A stretch of DNA of 64,000 nucleotides from Halomonas litopenaei. Its GTDB lineage: Bacteria; Pseudomonadota; Gammaproteobacteria; Pseudomonadales; Halomonadaceae. Below, in pieces: positions 44,826 through 55,403 of the stretch. The notes under the pieces were generated by a model, which searched no databases, was not told the origin of the DNA, and saw only the letters and a list, made by a program, of their open reading frames with translations. The number at the start of each line of letters is the position of its first letter. Within the stretch, counting starts at the first letter, position 1. The position numbers were made by a program, and so were the translations under genes. The stretch lies in assembly GCF_017303055.1 (NCBI RefSeq), contig NZ_JAEKJT010000005.1, positions 310,001 through 374,000 on the forward strand, in the 5' to 3' direction.

Positions 44826-46223
44826 TGGGACCTCCTCGGTGTGTCCGGGCGAGGCCGCATCCTGTGCATCCATTCGCGCCGCCATGCGCTGCCGTTCCGC
44901 CTGCTCGTCTGCCAGGCTGGTCTGCGGCAGCACCAGGTTGAGGGTGACGGCGCTGAGGGCCGCCACCACAATCGGTGAGCTTCCCAGAGCGAGCTGCAAG
45001 GTACTCGGCAGGGCCTGCATCGCTTCAGGCGCGGCGGCCAGGCCGAGCCCCAGTGCCAGGGACAGGCTGGCGATGGTCATGTTGCGGCCTGACAACTCAT
45101 CCCGCGTCAGCAGTTGGATGCCTGTCATGGTGATCATCCCGAATACCGTGATGGTAGCGCCCCCCAGCACGGAATAGGGAATGGTGGTCATCAGTGCGCC
45201 GAACTTGGGAATCAGCCCCGCCGCCAGCATGAATACCGCTGCCAGTGCCAGTACGGAGCGGCTGACGACCTTGGTCATGGCCACAATGCCGACGTTTTGG
45301 CTGAAGGACGCTGTCGGCAGAGCGGCGAACAGCGCGCCAACCAGGGTACAGATCCCATTACCAAGCAGTCCTCCCGAGAGTTCCCGATGACCCAGCTCAC
45401 GGTTCATGCCACCGATGGTGGTTGCCGACAGGTCGCCAATGGTCTGGACGGAGTTGACCACGCAGATGATCACCATGGACAGGATGGCGGCAGGGGCGAA
45501 GTCGAGCGATACCGGTAGCAGGCGTGGGGCGCTGAACCAGGCGGCCTGCTTCACGGCAGTGAAATCGACCATGCCAAGGGCCAGTGCCAGAACGTAGCCG
45601 ACCACGATGCCGCAGATGATCGCCGCCAGCTTGATAAAGCCTCGGCCGAATTGGGACACCCCCAATACGACGGCGAGCGTGACCAGGGCAACTAGCCATT
45701 GCTGTCCCCCTCCATAGTCGGGGCTGTTGCGTCCTCCGGCCATGTAGTGGATGGCGATGTCATACAAGGATAGGCCGATGACCAGCACCACCACGCCGGC
45801 GACCACCGGCGGGAAGAGATGCCGCAGCGGTCGAATGCCGATGCCCACCAGCAGCATGGCGATCCCGCCACACAGCTGGGCGCCGAGGATACCTTCCAGG
45901 CCAAACTGTGCGCCTACCGCCGTCAAGGTGGGGACATAGGCGAAGCCCACGCCAAAGATGGTCGGCAAGCGGGCGCCGAAGCGCCAGACACCAAATAGCT
46001 GGATCAACGTGGACACCGCTGACGCCATCAGGGAGACCTGAATCAGCATCAGTGTTTGGGCCACCGGTGCACCCACGGTGCCCGCCACGATGATGGGCAC
46101 GGTAATGGTGCCCATGATCATGGCGAGGATGTGCTGCAATGATAACGGCAGGGCACGGCTCATGGGGGGCCTGCCGTGGAAGTCGAAGACCGAGCGGCTG
46201 GCGACATGTCGCTGGTGTGTCAT
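44808..46223 (-). CDS. NCS2-family nucleobase (xanthine/uracil) permease
   Basis: A 471-aa proton-coupled permease with fourteen predicted helices. The NCS2 signature appears as TIFGVGFAYVPTLTAVGAQ with the family gate region GGLLGNGICTLVGALFAALP and TASFSQNVGIVAMTKVVSRS. The TASFSQNVG form is usual for xanthine or urate carriers. The start is the ATG at 46223; a later start at residue 21 (MSRALPLS) is possible. It overlaps yheS at its 3' end. There are no purine-catabolic genes beside it. Confidence 0.86.
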   Translation of the reverse strand: MTHQRHVASRSVFDFHGRPPMSRALPLSLQHILAMIMGTITVPIIVAGTVGAPVAQTLMLIQVSLMASAVSTLIQLFGVWRFGARLPTIFGVGFAYVPTLTAVGAQFGLEGILGAQLCGGIAMLLVGIGIRPLRHLFPPVVAGVVVLVIGLSLYDIAIHYMAGGRNSPDYGGGQQWLVALVTLAVVLGVSQFGRGFIKLAAIICGIVVGYVLALALGMVDFTAVKQAAWFSAPRLLPVSLDFAPAAILSMVIICVVNSVQTIGDLSATTIGGMNRELGHRELSGGLLGNGICTLVGALFAALPTASFSQNVGIVAMTKVVSRSVLALAAVFMLAAGLIPKFGALMTTIPYSVLGGATITVFGMITMTGIQLLTRDELSGRNMTIASLSLALGLGLAAAPEAMQALPSTLQLALGSSPIVVAALSAVTLNLVLPQTSLADEQAERQRMAARMDAQDAASPGHTEEVPSVSAR

Positions 46224-46337
46224 GGATACGATCACCCGTTGTTATTGTATACAGATGATTTTGGTAAATGTTTCCATGAACATCAAGCGACGTTTTCGAC
46301 GACGGTCATGTCAGCGTATTGCGACGTGTCACGACCC

Positions 46338-46775
46338 CTAGCTTTCCAGCATGAAGGTCACCGGACCGTCGTTGACCAGCGCTACCTGCATGTTGGCTCC
46401 GAACTGTCCACAGGCGACGGGGCTGTGGCGCTGGTTCGCCAGATCGAGCAGGTAGTGGAAGAGGCGTTCGCCTTCCGCAGGAGGGGCTGCGCTGGAAAAA
46501 CTGGGTCTCAGGCCCTTGCGTGTGTCAGCCGCAAGGGTGAATTGCGACACCAGCAGGAGCCCGCCGCCGGCCTGCTGGAGGTTGAGATTCATCTTGTCAT
46601 CGTCGTCGCCGAACACACGGTAGTGCAGCAGCTTGTGCAGCAGCCGTTCGGCCGCCGCCTCGTCGTCGCCTTTCTCGACGCCTACGAGGGCCAGGAGGCC
46701 GTGATCGATGGCGCCAATGGTGCGATCGTCGACATCGACGCTGGCGCGCCTGACGCGCTGAATCAGAGCTTTCAT
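46338..46775 (-). CDS. dtd: D-aminoacyl-tRNA deacylase
   Basis: A 145-aa homodimeric enzyme that removes D-amino acids (and glycine) from mischarged tRNA. The family motifs are complete: [17 protein letters not shown] at the start, [20 protein letters not shown] in the middle and [11 protein letters not shown] at the end, which supplies the Gly-cisPro-like selectivity loop. It is a standalone gene between the NCS2 permease and an exported protein. Confidence 0.94.
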   Translation of the reverse strand: MKALIQRVRRASVDVDDRTIGAIDHGLLALVGVEKGDDEAAAERLLHKLLHYRVFGDDDDKMNLNLQQAGGGLLLVSQFTLAADTRKGLRPSFSSAAPPAEGERLFHYLLDLANQRHSPVACGQFGANMQVALVNDGPVTFMLES

Positions 46776-46845
46776 GATGCGAGTGCCTTGGCTGAAAAGG
46801 GCATCAGCCTAGCACGGAGAGGTAAGGGTAGGCAGAAGGCGCCGG

Positions 46846-47466
46846 TCAGCGCCCGAGAAGCGCATCACGGAAGCCATCGTCCAACGGATCGCTGCCCAAC
46901 CAGATGGCGAACATGGCGATGGCCAGTTCCAGGTTGGGGCTCTGGAACAGCGGCGTTCCATTGAGCGAGAGGGTGAGCTGCTCGCCGCTCCAGCGCAAGG
47001 CGTAGCGATCCCCAGGCTGAACGTCGCGATAGCTGTCTGTGAGGCGAGATAGCTCTGAGCGCACGCTCGCGAAATTCACCTCGTTGACCTGCTCGCGCAC
47101 CGTGCGAGTGGTCGCCTCGGCGAAGTCCTCGGCGTCGATGGCATGGAAGTAATGCAGCACCAACTGTCTCGGGACATCGGATAGCGGCGCCGGTCGAGGA
47201 AAGCCTGCGGCCTGGTAGTAGGCGCCGGCGTAGGCGTCCCACACCATATAGGTGAACAGGCCATGACCGAGCATGTCGTAGCGCCGGTCACCTTCAATCG
47301 TTCGCGCAAAGCTGGCGTCCTTGACCTGTACCTGCGGTGCGTTCGCGGTGGTGGATTGGGCGTCGGCTTTGGGGGGTAGCGCCATGGTCAGTGTCAGACA
47401 CGTCATGAGGCTGATGGCGGCAATCAGTCGAGTGAGCGGATGTTGCTGGGGCTGGCGCGGGGGCAT
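46846..47466 (-). CDS. Chalcone-isomerase-like exported protein
   Basis: A 206-aa protein from MPPRQPQQH (frame opens 12 codons earlier), with a signal peptide (LIAAISLMTCLTLTMALPPK, cut near ADA). The mature part has the pattern of bacterial chalcone-isomerase-like proteins: GHGLFTYMVWDAYAGAYYQA, LVLHYFHAIDAEDFAEATTR, and the closing LELAIAMFAIWLGSDPLDDG. These proteins probably bind lipids or fatty acids rather than isomerise flavonoids; the function is unproven. Confidence 0.82.
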   Translation of the reverse strand: MPPRQPQQHPLTRLIAAISLMTCLTLTMALPPKADAQSTTANAPQVQVKDASFARTIEGDRRYDMLGHGLFTYMVWDAYAGAYYQAAGFPRPAPLSDVPRQLVLHYFHAIDAEDFAEATTRTVREQVNEVNFASVRSELSRLTDSYRDVQPGDRYALRWSGEQLTLSLNGTPLFQSPNLELAIAMFAIWLGSDPLDDGFRDALLGR

Positions 47467-47563
47467 GAGACACGTCCTCTGGCACGATGTTGTACAGATC
47501 ATGGCAAAGGATGCGTTTCTTGTACAGGTTTTGTATATCTTGCTGCGCCTTACCCGTCGGCGA

Positions 47564-48409
47564 TTACCAGGCTCGACACAGCATGATGTCGCAGCGCGGC
47601 TCTGCCAGCAGGCGCTTGGTGATCTGGCTGCGACGTCCAGCCTGACTGCGGTTGCCCAGTGCCAGCAGGTCAGGAGGTTGGCGCCGGAGATGGGCGATCA
47701 GTACATCCAGTGGATCACCTTGCTCCAGTACCAGCTCCAGCTCAGGCACTCGTTCAAACTCTGCCATCAGCTGATCAATTTCATGTTCGAGCTGGTGTCG
47801 CAGGCGAATGACTTCCCGGTCGCGCCATTGGGCAAACTCCGCGTCGGAGCCCAGCTCGCGCTCGCCGGGCACGTCCCAGGCGTGCAGAAGCTCGAGGCGT
47901 GACTCCGGAAAATGGCGCAGGGTTTCGCGTAGCGTGCGTCGGCAGGTCAGCGAGAAGTCGACCGGCACGAGGATGTCAGTCCATGGGGCAGAGGGCGGTT
48001 GGCTGACGGTCAGCACCGGACAGGGTGCGCTGAGCAACACTCTGGCCAGGGTGGTGCCACCGATCAGGTCAGGGTGACCCCGCTTGCGGTGAGTGCCGAG
48101 AATGATCATCTCGGCGCTGCGCTCGTGGGCCTCGCGTATGATTTCGGCGTAGGGAGCCCCGGTCACGGTCTGTACCAACAGCGGCGGCTCATTCAGCGCA
48201 TAGTCTTCACGTAGATCCGTGGCGATGGCATGGATGTCATCGACGACGGCACCTTCCAGGTCACGCAGCACCCGCCGTGGCAGATAGGGGTCAAGGACGT
48301 GGAGTACGTCCAGGCGTGCGCCCATGTCGTTGGCCAGGCGAATGGCACGGCCAAAGGCGGAGCGGTTTTCGGCTGACAGGTCACAGGCAAACAGCAGGGA
48401 GCGAGTCAT
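47564..48409 (-). CDS. Tandem universal stress protein
   Basis: A 281-aa cytosolic protein made of two UspA domains. The first starts MTRSLLFACDLSAENRSAFG and has the nucleotide-type motif ILGTHRKRGHPDLIGGTTLA; the second starts WTDILVPVDFSLTCRRTLRE and ends ALGNRSQAGRRSQITKRLLA, where the classic G-x2-G-x9-G(S/T) is degraded. It resembles UspE-type proteins. The start is the ATG at 48409. No operon partner. Confidence 0.9.
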   Translation of the reverse strand: MTRSLLFACDLSAENRSAFGRAIRLANDMGARLDVLHVLDPYLPRRVLRDLEGAVVDDIHAIATDLREDYALNEPPLLVQTVTGAPYAEIIREAHERSAEMIILGTHRKRGHPDLIGGTTLARVLLSAPCPVLTVSQPPSAPWTDILVPVDFSLTCRRTLRETLRHFPESRLELLHAWDVPGERELGSDAEFAQWRDREVIRLRHQLEHEIDQLMAEFERVPELELVLEQGDPLDVLIAHLRRQPPDLLALGNRSQAGRRSQITKRLLAEPRCDIMLCRAW

Positions 48410-48547
48410 GGCTCTGCCCTCAGAACGCCAGTGGATGAACCTTCAGCATGGGTGGGCATGCCGATTCGCGCAAGCGCTCCGAGGTACCACTGCTGTCAGC
48501 GCATGATGATCTGATCCCTAAGCCTGAACGACAACAGAAGGTAGCGG

Positions 48548-49378
48548 CTACCACCAGGCGTGGAAGTGGTGAACCGGGCCCCGCCCGTGCCCCACGGACA
48601 GCCGGCGACTGGCATCCAGTGCCTGGTGCAGCCAGCGCTTGGCATCGCCGATGGCGTCGATAATCTGGGCTTCCTGGGCGTCGTGCGGCAGGTGGGCCAG
48701 TTTGGCGGTGATGGCAGACGACAGCGCGCAGCCTGTGCCGTGCAGGTTTTGAGTATCGATGCGTGGTGCAGGTAGCCACCGCTCCCCGGTGGGCGAGGCG
48801 AGCAGGTCAGGGCAGCTGTCACCGTCGAGGTGGCCTCCCTTGAGCAGGACATAGGGCGCCGATAGCGCGGTCAGTGCTGGCAGCATGGCTTCCATGTCAT
48901 CTGCACTGGTGGGGATGGGCCGGTCAAGTAATACGGCAGCCTCGGGCAGGTTGGGCGTGATGACGTCAGCCAGCGGCACCAGAATGTCGCGTACGGCGCT
49001 AATCCCCGCCTCGTCGACCAGAATATCGCCACTCTTGGCGACCATGACCGGGTCCAGCACGATCCAGCGCGGACGCCGGGCCTCGAGCGCTTCGCGCAGC
49101 ACCTCGGCGACGTCGCGGCTTGCCACCATACCGATCTTGACCGCGTCGACGCGGACATCATCGAGCAAGTGGTCGAGCTGAACGCGGATGCTGGCGGCCG
49201 TCACCGGGTGCACCTCGCGGACCCCACAGGTATTCTGCGCGATCACTGCGGTAATCACATTGGTGGCATAGGTGCCTAGCGCCGACAGCGTCTTGAGGTC
49301 ACCTTGCAGACCTGCGCCACCGGACGGGTCAGAGCCGGCAATGGTCAGAGTGTGGGGGATGGCTGTGAGCTGGGACAT
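48548..49378 (-). CDS. thiD: Hydroxymethylpyrimidine (phosphate) kinase
   Basis: A 276-aa ribokinase-fold enzyme that phosphorylates HMP and HMP-phosphate for thiamine synthesis. Motifs: TIAGSDPSGGAGLQGDLKTL near residue 11, VLDPVMVAKSGD, ITPNLPEAAVLL and the anion hole/catalytic LHGTGCALSSAITAKLA. The start is MSQLTAIPH at 49378 because the family begins there; no strong ribosome site is seen. It is not linked to thiSG in this window. No TPP riboswitch was recognised upstream. Confidence 0.92.
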   Translation of the reverse strand: MSQLTAIPHTLTIAGSDPSGGAGLQGDLKTLSALGTYATNVITAVIAQNTCGVREVHPVTAASIRVQLDHLLDDVRVDAVKIGMVASRDVAEVLREALEARRPRWIVLDPVMVAKSGDILVDEAGISAVRDILVPLADVITPNLPEAAVLLDRPIPTSADDMEAMLPALTALSAPYVLLKGGHLDGDSCPDLLASPTGERWLPAPRIDTQNLHGTGCALSSAITAKLAHLPHDAQEAQIIDAIGDAKRWLHQALDASRRLSVGHGRGPVHHFHAWW

Positions 49379-49437
49379 GAACGGCACCGGAAAGTCAGCA
49401 GGACCCACAGGATACAAGAGACCAGGTCGAGGGAGCC

Positions 49438-49866
49438 ATGTTCAGTCTGTTTGTGGTAGCGATGGCCAGTGCGACCTTGTTGCCGGGCGGCTCTGAGGTA
49501 TGGCTGACGGCACTGTGGTGCCGTGGCGAGTCGCCGTTGGCACTGTGGTGGGTGGCGACGCTGGGCAACACCTTGGGAAGCTTGATCAACGTGGGTCTGG
49601 GGCGCTATGCCACCCACTACGTGGATCGGCGGTGGTTTCCGGCATCACCGCAGGGACTGGCGCGGGCGCAGCGCTGGTATCGCAAGGGAGGAGAAGCCAG
49701 TCTGCTGCTGGCCTGGGTGCCGGTAATAGGAGATCCACTGACCGTGCTGGCGGGAATCGCGCGGCTACCTTGGTGGCGCGCGCTGGTGTGGATTCTGGTG
49801 AGCAAGGGGGGGCGCTATGCGCTGGTACTGTGGTTAGCGGACAGCTACTTCTCGTGTGGCGCTTGA
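49438..49866 (+). CDS. YqaA-like SNARE-associated (DedA-type) membrane protein
   Basis: A 142-aa inner-membrane protein with the short YqaA architecture: TLLPGGSEVWLTALWC, then ATLGNTLGSLINVGLGRY, the re-entrant motif RYRKGGEASLLLAWVPVIGD with the proline-containing PVIGDPLT, and final helix residues. DedA/VTT proteins move lipid carriers or maintain the proton gradient; this branch is uncharacterised. It is divergent from thiD, 59 bp away, with a terminator at 49955. Confidence 0.82.
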   Translation: MFSLFVVAMASATLLPGGSEVWLTALWCRGESPLALWWVATLGNTLGSLINVGLGRYATHYVDRRWFPASPQGLARAQRWYRKGGEASLLLAWVPVIGDPLTVLAGIARLPWWRALVWILVSKGGRYALVLWLADSYFSCGA

Positions 49867-49954
49867 GCCTGGACCAGGACCTACCACCAAGCCCTATAGC
49901 CAAGCCCTTTAGCCAAGCCCAGACTTGACGGAAGCCCCGGCCCAGCCGGGGATA

Positions 49955-49986
49955 GCAGAAGGGCTGCCGAATGGCAGCCCTTCTGC
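49955..49986. terminator. Bidirectional terminator
   Basis: GCAGAAGGGCTGCC (49955-49968), GAAT, and its exact complement (49973-49986): a 14-bp perfect stem between the yqaA-like gene and the convergent TRAP binding-protein gene (stop at 50024). A short GCC-AAGCCC repeat lies just before it at 49883-49920. Confidence 0.75.
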
Positions 49987-50023
49987 TGTCGATATCACCG
50001 CTGACGGCGATAGTCGACGCGGA

Positions 50024-51127
<1,104 letters not shown>

Positions 51128-51543
51128 GTAAGTCCCCTTTTATATGGTGTTGGCGTTGTCGGGACCTGCCGGCCGGGGTAGGGCCAGCGGGTGAATGGCG
51201 CTGCCGGGATGTCGGCAGCGTCATGATGCTCGGTCATGCGTCTTGTTGATATAGCCCTTTGATAGGGCTCTTGGATATAGCCCTTGGGTATAGCTCTTGG
51301 CTATAGCCCTTTGATAGAGCGTGTAGGCAAGGGGCGTTATGGCGATGCAGCTACTATAGATGCCGCGCCGTATTGCACGTGACTGGCGCCGTCCACGCAT
51401 CGCCAACGCGGGGGCCATTGCGTGCGGTATGCGCACGCCCATGGCCATGATGATGCCCCATGTTCCTGTCTGAAAGCGCCGGAAAGAGCCGGGAGCCGCT
51501 TGTGACCGCGCTCTCCCGGCCTCCTTGAACAGCACATCCCGAG
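51128..51543. other. Leader region between dctM and the TRAP binding-protein gene
   Basis: This 416-bp stretch holds the degenerate repeats at 51247-51320 and no gene I can support. A 104-codon frame through the repeats has low-complexity content and no family features. Confidence 0.5.
51247..51320. repeat. Degenerate 13-bp direct repeats (TATAGCCCTT type)
   Basis: About five imperfect copies of a GGATATAGCCCTT-like unit, some as the reversed form GATAGGGCTCTT. Related TATAGCC-AAGCCC units occur at 49883-49920 on the other side of the TRAP binding-protein gene. AT-richer than the neighbourhood. Confidence 0.65.
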
Positions 51544-52947
51544 TTAGAACTGCTCCGGCAGCCAGGTGGCAAGGCCCGGGAAGAACGCCAGCGCCAGCAG
51601 CATTCCCAGCTGCAGTACGATGAACGGAATCACACCACGATAGATGGCAGACGTCGGAACGGATTCCGGAGCGACCCCGCGCAGGTAGAACAGCGCGAAA
51701 CCAAACGGTGGGGTCAGAAACGAGGTCTGCAGGTTGATCGCGATCATGATACCGAGCCAGATCGGGTCGAGGCCCATGGCCAGCAGAATGGGGCCGACGA
51801 TCGGCACGACCACAAAGGTGATCTCGATGAAGTCGAGAATGAAGCCGAGCAGGAAGATGACCAGCATCACGATGATGGTGGCACCGACGACGCCGCCAGG
51901 CATGTTCTCGAACAGGTGAGTCACCAGTTCCTCACCCCCGTAGGCACGAAATACCAGCGAGAACAGGGCCGCCCCAATCAGAATGAGGAAGACCATGGTG
52001 GTGACATGGGTGGTGGAGCGCAGCACTTCCTTGAGGGTGGCCATGTCGAGGCGACGATAGGCCAGGGCCAGCACGAAAGCACCAAAGGCACCAACGGCGG
52101 ACGCTTCTGTGGGGGTCGCCAGGCCGGTCAGGATAGAGCCCAGTACCGCGACAATCAGCACGATGGGTGGTACGAGCCCCTTGAGCAACAGTAGACCCAG
52201 GCCCGAGGTATGGCCCATTTCCGCCATCAGCTCCTGGCGATCAGCCGCGGGTGCTGCGCTGGGCTTGAACATCGCCACCAGGCTCACGTAAACGATGTAG
52301 ACCAGCACCAGAATCAGGCCTGGCACCAGCGCACCCATGAACAGGTCGCCGACGGACACCGTCTTGGGACTGAAGATACCCATGGATAGCTGGGCCTGCT
52401 GATAGGCGCTGGAGAGCACGTCACCCAGCAGGACCAGGGCGATGGAAGGGGGAATGATCTGTCCTAGCGTGCCGGTAGCGCAGATAGTGCCGGTGGCCAG
52501 GGACTGGCTGTAGCCACGCTTCAGCATGGTGGGAAGCGACATCAACCCCATGGTGACGACGGTGGCACCGACGATCCCGGTGGAGGCCGCCAGCATCATG
52601 CCGACGATGGTCACCGAGATGCCCAGTCCCCCGCGCAGCGAGCCGAACAGCAGTGCCATGGCGTCAAGCAGGGTCTCGGCGACCCGGGACTTTTCCAGCA
52701 GCACGCCCATCAAGACAAACAGCGGCACCGCCAACAGCGTCGTGTTGGTCATGATGCCGTAGAGTCGATTGGGGAAGGCGTTGAGATAGCTGCCATCAAA
52801 ATTGGCGTCGATACCGATGGACTCGAGGCCGAAGCCAAGACCGGCGAAGGCCAGCGCGGTGCCGGCCAGCGACAGCGCGACCGGATAGCCGAACATCAGG
52901 ACCGTACAGATGACCGCGAACAGCACCAGTGGCATGAACTCCAGCAT
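51544..52947 (-). CDS. TRAP transporter large permease (DctM family)
   Basis: A 467-aa membrane protein with twelve or more helices (FMPLVLFAVICTVLMFGYPV at the N-terminus; STGIVGATVVTMGLMSLPTM; TSFLTPPFGFALFYLRGVAP near the end). It directly abuts the DctQ subunit (stop at 52948), so the two are cotranscribed. It is longer than TeaC and belongs to the TakM-type branch. Sodium-driven uptake, with the binding protein at 50024 as likely partner. Confidence 0.92.
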   Translation of the reverse strand: MLEFMPLVLFAVICTVLMFGYPVALSLAGTALAFAGLGFGLESIGIDANFDGSYLNAFPNRLYGIMTNTTLLAVPLFVLMGVLLEKSRVAETLLDAMALLFGSLRGGLGISVTIVGMMLAASTGIVGATVVTMGLMSLPTMLKRGYSQSLATGTICATGTLGQIIPPSIALVLLGDVLSSAYQQAQLSMGIFSPKTVSVGDLFMGALVPGLILVLVYIVYVSLVAMFKPSAAPAADRQELMAEMGHTSGLGLLLLKGLVPPIVLIVAVLGSILTGLATPTEASAVGAFGAFVLALAYRRLDMATLKEVLRSTTHVTTMVFLILIGAALFSLVFRAYGGEELVTHLFENMPGGVVGATIIVMLVIFLLGFILDFIEITFVVVPIVGPILLAMGLDPIWLGIMIAINLQTSFLTPPFGFALFYLRGVAPESVPTSAIYRGVIPFIVLQLGMLLALAFFPGLATWLPEQF

Positions 52948-53508
52948 TTACAGGTGCTCCTCGTTGGCATCGTGGGGGGCTTCGTCCGGGGTCAGGCGCC
53001 CGCTAAGGATGAGAGAATTGCGGCAGATTTCAACGATCCCCTGCAGGATCATCAGTAGCGCAAAGGCCGGTATCAGGGTCTTCAGCAGGAACACGCCGGG
53101 GATGCCGCCGGCATCGGGGGAACCCTCGAAAATGGCCCAGGATTTGCCGACGTAGCCAAGGCTGGTGGCGATGACGAACACCATCACCGGAAGTAACAGG
53201 AACAGCGTGCCCAGCAGATCGACCAGGGCTTTTTTACGTGCCGACATGGCCCGGTAAAAGATATCGACGCGCACATGTCCGCCATGCCGCAGGGTGTAGG
53301 CCGCCGCCAGCATGAAGACGGTGGCATGCATGTACATCACCGATTCCTGCATGGGAATGCTGTTGACGCTGAAGGCATAGCGCAGAATGACGATCAGGAA
53401 CTGAATGATCATCATCGCCAGAATGAGCCAGGAGAGGCCTCTACCCAGGCGTTCGATCAAGGCGTCGAGGGCCGCCAGTGGCCCCGGCAAGCCGGAGGTT
53501 GTGGACAT
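52948..53508 (-). CDS. TRAP transporter small permease (DctQ family)
   Basis: A 186-aa four-helix protein from MSTTSGLPGP (frame opens 38 codons earlier without family similarity). Conserved DctQ pieces are LRYAFSVNSIPMQESVMYMH and LRHGGHVRVDIFYRAMSARK. It is first in a dctQ-dctM-dctP order, the reverse of the tea operon's P-Q-M. The stop abuts the dctM start. Confidence 0.9.
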   Translation of the reverse strand: MSTTSGLPGPLAALDALIERLGRGLSWLILAMMIIQFLIVILRYAFSVNSIPMQESVMYMHATVFMLAAAYTLRHGGHVRVDIFYRAMSARKKALVDLLGTLFLLLPVMVFVIATSLGYVGKSWAIFEGSPDAGGIPGVFLLKTLIPAFALLMILQGIVEICRNSLILSGRLTPDEAPHDANEEHL

Positions 53509-53723
53509 GTGAGCTCGCAAGATAGTGTCAGGGCGATCTTGTTTCAGGCAGCGCATCCGCGCGCGGGGAAGCGCGGAGCGGCCTGGCGTCTTGGATAGTG
53601 TTGCACGCGGGACCCGTTGCACAGGGTGGCGCGCATCAACGCTGACTATACGGCAGGCAAGGTAGCACTGTCATGGCATCGAAAGTCGAGCCTTGCCGCG
53701 GTATCGGTCGTGTGATGCTCGGT

Positions 53724-54548
53724 TCAGGCGAGTTGTTGGGAATGGCAGGCGCGAATGGCCTTCAGGCAGGGATCTGGCAGGCGAATATCCACCGCGACGG
53801 GCAGATGGTCGGAAAACAGCCGGTCGAGGACCTCGACCTCGTCGGCCTCGAGAGAGGACGACAGCAGAATATGGTCCAGCGCACGACTGGGGCGCCAGGA
53901 CGGGTAGCTCAGCGGCGGATGCACCGGATGCAGCGGCAACGATGCGCAGAATCGATCATGGGCATGCAAGCGCTCTGGTGTGCAGTTCAGATCGCCCATC
54001 ACCACCACATGCTTGAGGGGCTGGATCAATTCACTTAAGTAGTCGAGCTGCAGGTTCTGGGTGCGCTGGCCTAGGGCCAGGTGTGCCACAAAGAGGTGTA
54101 GCGCCTCGGGGCCCTCACCGAAGCGAGCGTGGATGGCACCGCGGCCGGGAAGCGTTCCCGGTAGTCGATGTTCCTCGATACGGCTAGGTGTCAGGCGCGA
54201 CAGCAGGCCGTTGCTATGTTGCGCGATACGGCCGAGATTGCGGTTCAGCTGCTGGTAGTGGTGAGGGAAGCCTCCTTGCCGTGCCAGGTAGGTCAGCTGA
54301 TTCACCTGGCTCGAGCGAAAGCTGCCCCCATCCACCTCCTGCAGTCCCACCATGTCAAAGTGCGACAGCACCTCAGCCATCATGTCCAGGCGACGTTGCC
54401 GCTGGGGATGTGGCAACAGGTGCTGCCAGCTGCGTGTCAGATAATGGTGGTAGGCCGAGGTTTGAATGCCCACCTGAAGGTTGAAGGTCACCAGTCTCAG
54501 GTGACCTCCTTCGAGGGTAGGGTGATGTTCCTCGGCCAGGGAGCTCAT
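53724..54548 (-). CDS. Endonuclease/exonuclease/phosphatase family protein
   Basis: A 274-aa protein with the EEP catalytic motifs: RLVTFNLQVG near 19, VGLQEVDGGS (metal-binding Glu), VVMGDLNCTPE, and the closing SDHLPVAVDIRL with the catalytic Asp-His pair. No signal peptide. The substrate may be DNA, RNA or a phospholipid head group. The start overlaps the dsbA stop by one base (TAATG), so it is translationally coupled to dsbA. Confidence 0.88.
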   Translation of the reverse strand: MSSLAEEHHPTLEGGHLRLVTFNLQVGIQTSAYHHYLTRSWQHLLPHPQRQRRLDMMAEVLSHFDMVGLQEVDGGSFRSSQVNQLTYLARQGGFPHHYQQLNRNLGRIAQHSNGLLSRLTPSRIEEHRLPGTLPGRGAIHARFGEGPEALHLFVAHLALGQRTQNLQLDYLSELIQPLKHVVVMGDLNCTPERLHAHDRFCASLPLHPVHPPLSYPSWRPSRALDHILLSSSLEADEVEVLDRLFSDHLPVAVDIRLPDPCLKAIRACHSQQLA

Positions 54549-55186
54549 TACTGCGCGGCCTCGCGTTCTTCGCGAACCTGCTCCACCAGCGCTTCGGCGA
54601 TGCGCGGCATATTGTCGAGGCTGCCAGCGTTGCTGGGCGATACGATGTAGCGGCCATCGACGATCAGTGCCGGAACTCCCATCAGCTGCAGGTTACGCAT
54701 GGTCGCGCTGGCGCGGTTGATCTGCGATTTGACGCCGAATCCATCCAGGGCCTTGAGGGCATCATCTTCGCTGACGCCGTAGTCGCTGAAGAAGGCCGCA
54801 ATATCGTCCGGGTCGGTCAGCTGCTCGCCTTCCTGGTGGATGGCGTCAAAGAAATCCTCGTGGACCTCGTCGAGAATCTCCAGCTGTTGGGCAGCATAGA
54901 AGGCGCGAGCGTGCTTGACCCAGGTTTCCCCCAGGGTGGCCGGCATGCGTTCGAATTCCACGTCCTCTGGCAGGTCTGCCACCCAGGCGTTCAGCGGATC
55001 TTCCAGCGCGTAGCAGTGAGGGCAGCCATACCAGAACACCTCGGTCACGTTGATCTTGCTGTCATCGCTGCCCAGCTGAACGGTGTTGGGTGCAACGGTG
55101 TAGTCCTTGCCTTCAGTGACCGGGGCAGCAGCAGCCATGGTGGACAGGCCCAGGCCTACCAGGCCCATCATCAGTGACTTCAGCAT
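54548..55186 (-). CDS. dsbA: Thiol:disulfide interchange protein DsbA
   Basis: A 212-aa periplasmic oxidase that introduces disulfide bonds into exported proteins (E. coli DsbA 208 aa). Signal peptide (MLKSLMMGLVGLGLSTMAAA), active site Cys55-Pro-His-Cys58 in FWYGCPHCYALE, and the cis-Pro loop GVPALIVDGRYIVS. The start is the ATG at 55186; the frame opens much further upstream through non-homologous sequence. Coupled to the nuclease gene downstream. Confidence 0.95.
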   Translation of the reverse strand: MLKSLMMGLVGLGLSTMAAAAPVTEGKDYTVAPNTVQLGSDDSKINVTEVFWYGCPHCYALEDPLNAWVADLPEDVEFERMPATLGETWVKHARAFYAAQQLEILDEVHEDFFDAIHQEGEQLTDPDDIAAFFSDYGVSEDDALKALDGFGVKSQINRASATMRNLQLMGVPALIVDGRYIVSPSNAGSLDNMPRIAEALVEQVREEREAAQ

Positions 55187-55357
55187 GTCAGTATGTCTCC
55201 TTGAAATAGACGGTGTACTTCCGCGACCGGCGAGCAGCAGTTCTGCTCCCCTGAGGCTGAAGCCACAAAGCGAACGCTGTTTTGAGTCTACAACGTTAGA
55301 AGGGTTCCCGAATATCCCGAATGACCATGGGGTTGCCGCTGAGTGTCGCCAAACGCA

Positions 55358-55385
55358 AGCGGGGCGGCTCAAGAGCCGCCCCGCT
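55358..55385 (-). terminator. Hairpin after cytochrome c4 gene
   Basis: AGCGGGGCGGCTC (55358-55370), AA, and its exact complement (55373-55385): a 13-bp stem with a very small loop 19 bp beyond the cytochrome stop. Likely rho-independent terminator before dsbA. Confidence 0.68.
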
Positions 55386-55403
55386 GATCCGCCAGAAAGA
55401 TGG

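Noticed and set aside
51221..51535. A 104-codon frame through the TATAGCC repeats.
   Set aside because: Composition is set by repeats, there is no ribosome site or family feature, and it lies in the leader of the TRAP binding-protein gene.
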